Part shown: positions 7,957-13,606 of the stretch, piece by piece
Position numbering within the stretch: position 1 is the stretch's first letter
Layout of the letters: each line of letters opens with the position of its first letter
IMG/VR virus record: IMGVR_UViG_3300020439_002114
Coordinates: 1-26,943 of that record
Length of the DNA stretch: 26,943 nucleotides
Origin: a virus
Reading direction: 5' to 3' (one strand)
Translations under genes and position numbers: made by a program
The notes under the pieces: model-generated
Told to the model about the DNA's origin: nothing
Seen by the model: only the letters and a program-made list of their open reading frames with translations
Database searches by the model: none

Positions 7957-8362
7957 TTATTTAAATACTTCAGTAAAAAGTTATGGTAGAGTAAGTAAAG
8001 TTCATGGTATTGGATTATTTGCTTTGATTGATATAAAAAAAGATGAGCAGGTTTTTCCTGAGTGGAAAGGAGAAACTGGTTGGTATAAAATTAAATGGGT
8101 TGAAGCTCAAAAGTTACCAAAAGAAGTTTTGGCCTATGTGTTACGTTCATATGGAAGTGATATAAAAAGTGATGATTCTTTCATCGATTTTAAATTGGTA
8201 AAAGATACTAACTTTTTATTTTCAAATCCATTATGTTTGTTAAACACACAATATGAAAATGGTAATGTTGATAGTACAACAGGAATAGCGTTAAAAGATA
8301 TAAACAAAGATGAGGAAATCTTTGGTAACTACGGAAACTCCTCACAAATAAAATTATTATAA
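7916..8362 (+). CDS. SET-domain protein, probable lysine methyltransferase
   Basis: The 148-residue protein looks like a minimal SET domain. GRVSKVHGIGLFALIDIKKDE (24-44) matches the entry motif GxGlfAxxdIxxGe, NPLCLLNTQYENGNVD (104-119) sits where SET proteins have NHSCxPN, and ALKDINKDEEIFGNYG (125-140) matches the closing ArdIxxGEElxxdYg. The NHSC box is changed to LLNTQYENGNV, so activity should be tested. It overlaps the preceding methyltransferase gene by 41 bases if ATG 7916 is used. ATG 7943, after an A-rich stretch, would reduce this to 14 and is an equally good start. Placed between nrdB and nrdA, it could methylate a phage or host protein. Confidence 0.7.
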   Translation: MASFRKRKQMQPFDYLNTSVKSYGRVSKVHGIGLFALIDIKKDEQVFPEWKGETGWYKIKWVEAQKLPKEVLAYVLRSYGSDIKSDDSFIDFKLVKDTNFLFSNPLCLLNTQYENGNVDSTTGIALKDINKDEEIFGNYGNSSQIKLL

Positions 8363-8363
8363 A

Positions 8364-10148
8364 ATGGCAAAAACAAACTACGGAGCTGAATTTGATTGGG
8401 AGTTAGATGTTGACTTTCCTTCTTGGGCAAATACAGAAATATATGTAAAAACTATATCCAACGGATATCTATTAGCTGGTGAAAAACCAAAGGATGCTTA
8501 TTGGAGAGTAGCAACGACTGTTGCAAGAAGATTAAACAAACCTCAATTAGCAACTAAATTCTTCGATTATATTTGGAAGGGTTGGTTAAACTTAGCAACA
8601 CCTGTACTATCAAATACAGGTACGGATAGAGGTTTACCAATCAGTTGTTTTGGTATCGATGTAGCAGATTCAATTTATGATATTGGTAAGAAAAATTTGG
8701 AACTAATGTTACTTGCTAAACATGGTGGTGGAGTTGGTATTGGTATCAATCAGATTAGACCAGCAGGTTCTAACATTACTGGTAACGGAACATCTGATGG
8801 TGTAGTACCATTTGCCAAAATATACGATTCTACAATCCTTGCAACAAATCAAGGTTCAGTAAGAAGAGGTGCAGCTTCGGTTAACCTTAATATTGAACAC
8901 GATGATTTTGAAGAGTGGTTAGAAATCAGAGAACCAAAAGGTGATGTAAATAGACAATCACTTAACTTACATCAATGTGCAATCGTTGGTGATAAGTTTA
9001 TGAGAAAATTAGAAGATGGTGAACCTGATGCTAGAAGAAAATGGGGTAAACTACTTCAGAAAAGAAAAGCAACGGGTGAACCTTATATTATGTTTAAGGG
9101 CAATACCAACAAAGGTAATCCTGAAATGTATAAAAAGAATGGACTAAAAGTTTTTATGACTAACATCTGTTCTGAAATCGTATTACATACGGATGAATCA
9201 CATTCATTTGTTTGTTGTTTATCATCTCTTAACTTAGCAAAATATAATGAGTGGAGAAATACCGATTTAGTTTATACTGCTACAATGTTTTTAGATGGTG
9301 TACTTTCTGAGTTTATTCAGAAGGCAAAGAATATGAGAGGATTTGAAAACTCAGTTCGTTCAGCAGAAAAAGGTAGAGCATTAGGATTGGGAGTTTTAGG
9401 ATGGCACACTTACCTACAACAAAATGGTATTCCGTTTGAAGGTATGGAAGCACAATTTGAAACTCGTAAGATTTTTTCTCAGTTAAAGATTGAATCAGAA
9501 AGAGCTAGTAGAGATTTAGCATCAGAATATGGTGAACCTCTTTGGTGTAAAGAAACTGGATTTAGAAACACACACCTTAGAGCAGTTGCACCAACAGTAT
9601 CCAACTCAAAGTTAGCTGGTAATTCATCACCAGGTATTGAGCCTTGGGCAGCAAACGTATTTACAGAACAAACTTCCAAAGGAACTTTCATCAGAAAAAA
9701 TCCTGAATTAGAAAAGGTATTAAGAAAGTTAAAATTAAATAACAAAGATACTTGGGATAAAATCTTAGAAGATGGAGGTTCGGTACAAGGAATCAAAGAA
9801 TTAGATAAGTGGTGTTACTTAGATGGTAAAATGGTTCTTTGTAAGGATATAACAAATGGAGATAGAGATAAGGTATATCCAGTAAAAGATGTATTCAAAA
9901 CATTTAAAGAAATTAATCAAATGGATTTAGTTAAGCAAGCTGGTGTTAGACAGCAGTATATTGACCAATCTGTTTCGTTAAACTTAGCATTCCCTTCGAT
10001 TGCAACACCGAAGTGGATTAATCAAGTAACAATGGAAGCTTGGAAGCAAGGTATTAAAACATTGTACTATATGAGAACTGAATCAGTTCTAAGAGGTGAT
10101 ATTGCAGAAAGAGCAGTAGACCCAGATTGTGTTGCATGTGATGGTTAA
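8364..10148 (+). CDS. nrdA: Ribonucleotide reductase class I, alpha subunit (NrdA), compact form
   Basis: This is the catalytic subunit that reduces ribonucleotides using the radical from NrdB. At 594 residues it is much shorter than E. coli NrdA (761). It begins at the catalytic barrel without the N-terminal ATP-cone, so dATP feedback control at that site should be absent. Active-site residues are C95 in LPISCF, the N267/C269/E271 triad in TNICSEI, C284 in FVCCLSSLNL (partner of C95) and the radical-relay tyrosines Y568-Y569 in TLYYMRTES. The C-terminus ends DPDCVACDG, with the C589/C592 pair that shuttles electrons from thioredoxin. The ATG is one base after the SET gene, and a thioredoxin gene follows. 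Confidence 0.95.
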   Translation: MAKTNYGAEFDWELDVDFPSWANTEIYVKTISNGYLLAGEKPKDAYWRVATTVARRLNKPQLATKFFDYIWKGWLNLATPVLSNTGTDRGLPISCFGIDVADSIYDIGKKNLELMLLAKHGGGVGIGINQIRPAGSNITGNGTSDGVVPFAKIYDSTILATNQGSVRRGAASVNLNIEHDDFEEWLEIREPKGDVNRQSLNLHQCAIVGDKFMRKLEDGEPDARRKWGKLLQKRKATGEPYIMFKGNTNKGNPEMYKKNGLKVFMTNICSEIVLHTDESHSFVCCLSSLNLAKYNEWRNTDLVYTATMFLDGVLSEFIQKAKNMRGFENSVRSAEKGRALGLGVLGWHTYLQQNGIPFEGMEAQFETRKIFSQLKIESERASRDLASEYGEPLWCKETGFRNTHLRAVAPTVSNSKLAGNSSPGIEPWAANVFTEQTSKGTFIRKNPELEKVLRKLKLNNKDTWDKILEDGGSVQGIKELDKWCYLDGKMVLCKDITNGDRDKVYPVKDVFKTFKEINQMDLVKQAGVRQQYIDQSVSLNLAFPSIATPKWINQVTMEAWKQGIKTLYYMRTESVLRGDIAERAVDPDCVACDG

Positions 10149-10156
10149 AATTAATT

Positions 10157-10162
10157 AGGAGA
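10157..10162 (+). promoter_or_regulatory. Ribosome-binding site of the thioredoxin gene
   Basis: AGGAGA lies six bases before the ATG at 10169. It is one of the few good Shine-Dalgarno sequences in the window, where most starts have only A-rich upstream DNA or overlap the previous stop. Confidence 0.6.
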
Positions 10163-10168
10163 AAAATT

Positions 10169-10432
10169 ATGTTAGAAGTAAAAAAATTTGAAGCTCAATG
10201 GTGTGGTCCTTGTAAAGCACTAAAACCAATATTTGAAAATGTTTCCAATAAATTTGGAAATAACGTAAATTTTTCGTATATTGATATAGATGAACAGTTT
10301 GAAGTAGCTCAACAATATCATGTACGTTCAGTACCTACTGTAATCATTGAGAAAAATGGTGAGGTAGTTCAGAGATTTGTTGGTGTTCAATCAGAGCTGG
10401 CTTATACGAATAGTATTAATGAAAATTTATAA
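10169..10432 (+). CDS. Thioredoxin
   Basis: The 87-residue protein carries the redox centre WCGPC (11-15) and the cis-proline motif SVPTVII (P56), which together define thioredoxin. It is shorter than E. coli thioredoxin (108) because the N-terminal strand and helix are nearly absent. Its position directly after nrdA, whose C-terminus has a CxxC pair, suggests it is the electron donor for the phage reductase. A good AGGAGA precedes the start, and the stop is immediately followed by the next ATG. The coding DNA from 10253 to 10284 also contains a full promoter-like element. Confidence 0.93.
   Translation: MLEVKKFEAQWCGPCKALKPIFENVSNKFGNNVNFSYIDIDEQFEVAQQYHVRSVPTVIIEKNGEVVQRFVGVQSELAYTNSINENL
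10253..10284 (+). promoter_or_regulatory. Promoter-like element inside the thioredoxin gene
   Basis: TTTG at 10253-10256 and TATATTGA at 10277-10284 have the same 20-base spacer as the other promoters. The block TTTGGAAAT then AAATTTTTCGTATATT is nearly identical to the site before gp45, although here it encodes the thioredoxin residues KFGNNVNFSYID. The -7 box is imperfect at its last two bases. It could transcribe the HTH and Mom-like genes separately from the reductase operon. Confidence 0.5.
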
Positions 10433-10636
10433 ATGCCAATAAGAAGAGGTCAAACTCATCCATCTGCAAAGTTAACGGATGAGCAAGTTTTATCAATAAG
10501 AAGGTTATGGAAGATGGGTCATCGAAACATAAAAGTGATGGCTCGTAACAATAAGGTATCACCTGCTAATATAAATAAAATAGTAAACAATCGGACTTGG
10601 CAACATTTAAATGAGTTTTGGTCTGGTAGTTTATGA
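10433..10636 (+). CDS. Small helix-turn-helix protein
   Basis: The 67-residue protein begins MPIRRGQTHPSAKLTDEQV and continues with an HTH-like region at about 32-52 ending in NRTWQHL. The pattern HPxAKLTxEQVxxIRxL, then HTH, then xxxTWxHL is familiar from the DNA-binding end of phage HNH/NUMOD homing endonucleases and from stand-alone small phage HTH proteins. No nuclease motif is present, so it is either a free DNA-binding regulator or the remnant of such an endonuclease. It starts directly after the thioredoxin stop, and its TGA overlaps the ATG of the first Mom-like gene, suggesting coupled translation. Confidence 0.7.
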   Translation: MPIRRGQTHPSAKLTDEQVLSIRRLWKMGHRNIKVMARNNKVSPANINKIVNNRTWQHLNEFWSGSL

Positions 10637-11379
10637 AAAAATATTGTGATACATCAAAGTTATCGGTTAGAAAGATTTCCAAATCCGTAGCTAAAGATAT
10701 AATAGTAAAGAATCACTATTCACATCTTTGGACTAAAGTATCTCATTCATTAGGATTATACATAGAAGATGATTCACATCAGTTCTTTAATTCATCAGAA
10801 AAACTTATAGGTGTAATATGTTATGGAGACCCAATCGGAAGATTAAGTGGGCAATCAATATCACCTTTATTAGATAGAACAGAAGTATTAGAATTAGTTA
10901 GAGTTTTTATATTTGATGATTATGGTTCAAATATAGAAAGTTGGTTTATAGGACAGAGTTTTAAATGGCTGAGAGAAAACGTACCACAAATCAAAGGATT
11001 GATATCATATTCAGACCCAAAAGAAGGACACGCTGGTACAATCTACCAAGCTACCAATTGGATTTATCAAGGTAACTCACTTAGATATAATGATAGTTGG
11101 AGTTTTAAATTTAGTGAAGATGGTGAGTGGCAGCATGGTAGAACTATTTTTCCTTATTATGGAACAAATGACCCAAAGAAAATACAACAACAAGTTGATA
11201 AACCATTTTGGATTCGTAAAGAACCAAGAAAACATAGATACGTTTACATACTAGCTAAAGGTGGTGAACGAAAGAAAATATTAAAAACATTAAAACATCC
11301 ATCAGAAACTTATCCAAAGGTTACTGATACCGATGAATTAGAAATACAAAAATTAGAACCAATTGAAAGTAGAGGGTAA
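10633..11379 (+). CDS. Mom-like DNA modification protein, copy 1
   Basis: The 248-residue protein resembles phage Mu Mom, an acyltransferase-fold enzyme that converts adenine in DNA to a carbamoylmethyl form and so blocks restriction enzymes. Family-like blocks are SVAKDIIVKNHYSHLW (about 18-33), ELVRVFIFDDYGSNIES (about 91-107), GLISYSDPKEGHAGTIYQATNWIYQG (in the range 125-152), a SWSFKF.../GRTIFPYYG region and a basic PRKHRYVYIL segment near the C-terminus. Length is close to Mu Mom (241). Every block recurs in the next gene, so the two are tandem paralogues. The ATG overlaps the upstream HTH gene by four bases. The chemistry is inferred from the family. Confidence 0.65.
   Translation: MKKYCDTSKLSVRKISKSVAKDIIVKNHYSHLWTKVSHSLGLYIEDDSHQFFNSSEKLIGVICYGDPIGRLSGQSISPLLDRTEVLELVRVFIFDDYGSNIESWFIGQSFKWLRENVPQIKGLISYSDPKEGHAGTIYQATNWIYQGNSLRYNDSWSFKFSEDGEWQHGRTIFPYYGTNDPKKIQQQVDKPFWIRKEPRKHRYVYILAKGGERKKILKTLKHPSETYPKVTDTDELEIQKLEPIESRG
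11041..11073 (+). repeat. Direct repeat shared by the two Mom-like genes, copy 1
   Basis: Bases 11041-11073 match 11783-11815 with one mismatch in 33; the last 27 are identical. The repeat encodes the conserved IYQATNWIYQG block in both paralogues. Confidence 0.85.
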
Positions 11380-12166
11380 AGAATATTGTGATGTTAGTAG
11401 AGTATCTGTAGCTCAGATATCCAAATCAATAGCAAAAGATATTATTGTTAAAAAACACTATACTCACGCTTGGACTATGTGTAGATACGCATTGGGTATC
11501 TATTATAGATTAGATGAAAAGGATATCTTTGGTAATGACCAAAAACTAATAGGATGTGCTATTTACGGATTCCCAGTTGGAGCAAAAGCAGCTACATCTG
11601 TTTGTGAAGGATTATCCAAAGATAACATTTTAGAGTTGACCAGATTATATGTTGATGATGGTTATGGTTCTAATATAGAATCAAATGCACTTTCCAAAAC
11701 ATTTAAATGGATAAAGGATAATGATAAAAATATCAAAGTTCTTTTGAGTTATGCTGATAATGGACAAGAACACTTAGGTGGTATCTATCAAGCTACCAAT
11801 TGGATTTATCAAGGTTTATCAACGGATATCGCTCTGATGCCAAATTGGGGTATCTCATTAAGTAAAGACCCATATGATTGGATTCATAGCAGAAGTGTAT
11901 TTAATTTATGGGGTAGTGGTAACTTAGAACACCTTAGAAAAGAAATCGGTAAGCAAGGTTACAAAGAGTTTTGGAGAAGAGAAGAACCACCGAAACATAG
12001 ATACATACAGATTCTACCTCAGAGTAAAAAAGAAAAGAAAGATTTAGTTAAACGATTAAAACATAAAACCAAACCTTACCCAAAAGAAGCATCTGATTAT
12101 AATACAGAAATAGTTCATCATACCACATATGAACCTGATGCTGATAGAGAGAAAACTTTTTGGTAA
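11363..12166 (+). CDS. Mom-like DNA modification protein, copy 2
   Basis: This 267-residue paralogue of the preceding gene shares its blocks: ISKSIAKDIIVKKHYTHAW (about 20-38), ELTRLYVDDGYGSNIES (about 94-110), LLSYADNGQEHLGGIYQATN (about 128-147) continuing with WIYQG, and FWRREEPPKHRYIQIL (about 209-224). It is longer at the C-terminus, with an acidic tail. The start is taken as TTG at 11363, because this gives an N-terminus (KEYCDVSRVSV) aligned with that of copy 1 (KKYCDTSKLSV). No suitable ATG exists until residue 41. The 17-base overlap with copy 1 supports tandem duplication and coupled translation. It may accept a different DNA context or co-substrate, or work with copy 1 as a pair. 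Confidence 0.65.
   Translation: MKVEGKEYCDVSRVSVAQISKSIAKDIIVKKHYTHAWTMCRYALGIYYRLDEKDIFGNDQKLIGCAIYGFPVGAKAATSVCEGLSKDNILELTRLYVDDGYGSNIESNALSKTFKWIKDNDKNIKVLLSYADNGQEHLGGIYQATNWIYQGLSTDIALMPNWGISLSKDPYDWIHSRSVFNLWGSGNLEHLRKEIGKQGYKEFWRREEPPKHRYIQILPQSKKEKKDLVKRLKHKTKPYPKEASDYNTEIVHHTTYEPDADREKTFW
11783..11815 (+). repeat. Direct repeat shared by the two Mom-like genes, copy 2
   Basis: This is the partner of 11041-11073, 742 bases downstream, in the same position of the second paralogue. It is in the same orientation and so could support deletion of one copy by recombination. Confidence 0.85.
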
Positions 12167-12170
12167 AATA

Positions 12171-12202
12171 TTTGGATTTCTCAATTATTTTTTGTATATT
12201 AG
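12171..12202 (+). promoter_or_regulatory. Bacteroidota-type promoter for a nearly leaderless transcript
   Basis: TTTG at 12171-12174 and TATATTAG at 12195-12202 are 20 bases apart. Over 33 bases the element differs from the gp41 promoter at only four positions. The next ATG is at 12207, about where transcription should begin, so the mRNA would have almost no leader. Confidence 0.65.
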
Positions 12203-12206
12203 TACT

Positions 12207-12359
12207 ATGAGAAAACTTACAATCTTAACACACCTTTCTGAAATAGAAAGAGATTTAAAAGCTAAGTGTGAACATAGTACGAATGAAATAGAGGGTGATA
12301 AGTGGAGTAAACACCACGATAACATCCAAAGTTTAATTAAAGATTTATTAGATGGCTAG
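12207..12359 (+). CDS. Small protein of unknown function, 50 residues
   Basis: The protein starts MRKLTILTHLSEIERDLKAKC and ends SLIKDLLDG. It is mixed-charge and probably helical, with a His- and Lys-rich middle. I do not recognise a family. An in-frame start at 12129 would add 26 residues, but that extension lies over the Mom-like gene and across the promoter, so the short form is preferred. The stop overlaps the nuclease start by eight bases. Its own promoter and coupling to the nuclease suggest it is the first gene of a short operon with that nuclease. Confidence 0.6.
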   Translation: MRKLTILTHLSEIERDLKAKCEHSTNEIEGDKWSKHHDNIQSLIKDLLDG

Positions 12360-13209
12360 AGTTTCTTACTCTCAATATTCAATGTGGAGTTCATGTCCAC
12401 AACAATACAAACTAAATTATATCGATAAGTTAGGTGAAAGTTCAGGTAACATTCACACAATCTTTGGTACGGCGATGCACGAAACCATCCAACACTTTTT
12501 GGATGTGATGTATAATGTTACAAAGAAACAAGCTATGGAGATTGATTTAGATTTATTATTAAAGGATAAATTAGTTGAAGAGTTTAAGAAAGAAAAAGAA
12601 AAGCAAGGTGATAGATTACCTTGTACACAAGTTGAATTAGAAGAGTTTTTTGGTGATGGTAGACAGATTTTAAAGTTTTTCAAATCTAAATTGGCTAAGT
12701 GGTATTCTAAGAAAGGATATAAATTAGAAGCAATTGAATTACCATTACACGCTGAAATCAAACCGAATGTAAACTTCATTGGATTCATCGATGTAGTTTT
12801 GAGAAATCTGCATGATAACTCAATTACTATTATTGATTTAAAAACATCGACAAGAGGTTGGAATAAATATCAAAAGAGAGACCAGATAAAGAACTCTCAG
12901 ATTCTAATTTATAAAAAGATATACGCTGAGAAGTATGGATTACCATTAGATAAAGTACACGTAGAATTTCAGATACTAAAAAGAAAGATAAATGAGGATT
13001 GGGATTTTCCTATACCTCGAATATCAACTCACATACCAGCTAATGGAAAACCATCCATCAATAAAGCTTGGAATGGGTTTATGAATTTCATTGAAACTGT
13101 ATTTGATGAAGATGGAAAATATAGAGATATAGATTATTTTACTAACAAAGGTAAACCATGTGATTGGTGTGAGTTTAAACAAAGAGGACTTTGTTCCGCT
13201 TGGAGTTAA
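12352..13209 (+). CDS. Cas4/RecB-like PD-(D/E)XK nuclease with Fe-S cluster cysteines
   Basis: The 285-residue protein has the full RecB-type nuclease set: H43 in GTAMHETIQ, D147 in FIGFIDVVL, D162 and K164 in IIDLKTS, and the QxxxY motif Q183/Y187. Four cysteines, C15 near the N-terminus and C270, C273, C281 near the C-terminus, are arranged as in Cas4, AddB and Exo5, where they hold a 4Fe-4S cluster. The family cuts or trims single-stranded DNA ends. In a phage it could serve recombination, host DNA degradation or genome end processing. There is no Cas1/Cas2 and no CRISPR array in the window, so a CRISPR adaptation role is not supported here. It is co-transcribed with the 50-residue ORF. 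Confidence 0.88.
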   Translation: MARVSYSQYSMWSSCPQQYKLNYIDKLGESSGNIHTIFGTAMHETIQHFLDVMYNVTKKQAMEIDLDLLLKDKLVEEFKKEKEKQGDRLPCTQVELEEFFGDGRQILKFFKSKLAKWYSKKGYKLEAIELPLHAEIKPNVNFIGFIDVVLRNLHDNSITIIDLKTSTRGWNKYQKRDQIKNSQILIYKKIYAEKYGLPLDKVHVEFQILKRKINEDWDFPIPRISTHIPANGKPSINKAWNGFMNFIETVFDEDGKYRDIDYFTNKGKPCDWCEFKQRGLCSAWS

Positions 13210-13262
13210 CGTTTTTATTTTTTTCTTATATTTATATATACTTATATACAAATAGAGAGATT
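13210..13262 (+). promoter_or_regulatory. AT-rich leader with weak promoter-like boxes before the RHH gene
   Basis: This 53-base gap contains a TTTTTTTC run then TATATTTA at 13227-13234, similar to the TTTTTCGTATATT core of the phage promoters, but no clear TTTG box at -33. An AGAGAG run lies just before the ATG at 13263. It is the only gap of useful size before the glycan gene cluster, so a promoter here is plausible but weakly supported. Confidence 0.35.
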
Positions 13263-13457
13263 ATGGTAGAAACAAAATTAACAACGGTAAAAATCCTTAA
13301 AAATGTTTATTCAAAATTCAAAAGATTATCTTTTGAATCGGATATAACTTTACAAAAATTAGTTAACAGAGCAGTTGACAAATATGTAGAGGATGAAGAT
13401 TTTAGAAACGAAGTAAACGATTATACACTTCTCGAAGCAAGTGGTTCTCAATTTTAA
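13263..13457 (+). CDS. Ribbon-helix-helix (CopG/Arc-like) DNA-binding protein
   Basis: The 64-residue protein has the ribbon-helix-helix pattern: a short beta strand KLTTVKI (about 5-11), helix LKNVYSKFKRLSFES, a turn DITL, and helix QKLVNRAVDKYVED. Such proteins bind DNA as dimers, usually as repressors. The start at 13263 is preferred to an in-frame ATG at 13191, because the extension overlaps the nuclease gene and encodes a hydrophobic run read from the AT-rich gap. It lies just before a 45-residue ORF and the glycan cluster, so it may regulate the promoter it follows. Confidence 0.75.
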   Translation: MVETKLTTVKILKNVYSKFKRLSFESDITLQKLVNRAVDKYVEDEDFRNEVNDYTLLEASGSQF

Positions 13458-13458
13458 A

Positions 13459-13596
13459 ATGAAAAAACAAGATAACGGAAATACACAACTCAATCAAGCT
13501 CGTGAAGAGTTTAATGATAGAATAGTTCGTAAAAAGTTCTTAGGAGCAACTCCAAGAGTTTATTGGAACTCATCACGTAGATTTAGAACAATTTAA
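13459..13596 (+). CDS. Small basic protein of unknown function, 45 residues
   Basis: The ORF begins one base after the RHH stop and encodes MKKQDNGNTQLNQAREEF and on to VYWNSSRRFRTI. It is strongly basic in its second half, with seven Arg/Lys in the last 22 residues, and could touch nucleic acid. I recognise no family. Codon use and tight spacing to both neighbours argue that it is real. The next gene starts ten bases after its stop. Confidence 0.5.
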   Translation: MKKQDNGNTQLNQAREEFNDRIVRKKFLGATPRVYWNSSRRFRTI

Positions 13597-13606
13597 ATAA
13601 TAGTTA

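Noticed and set aside
10433-10636. Homing endonuclease
   Set aside because: Only the DNA-binding end is present; no HNH or GIY-YIG catalytic motif occurs in the 67 residues or in neighbouring frames.
12129-12206. N-terminal extension of the 50-residue ORF back to an ATG at 12129
   Set aside because: It overlaps the end of the second Mom-like gene and runs across the promoter boxes at 12171-12202; the ATG at 12207 fits better.
12352-13209. CRISPR adaptation locus around the Cas4-like nuclease
   Set aside because: No Cas1 or Cas2 and no repeat-spacer array is visible in the window.
13191-13262. N-terminal extension of the RHH gene back to an ATG at 13191
   Set aside because: The added residues come from the nuclease gene end and the AT-rich gap, and do not belong to the RHH fold. 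The ATG at 13263 gives a normal start.
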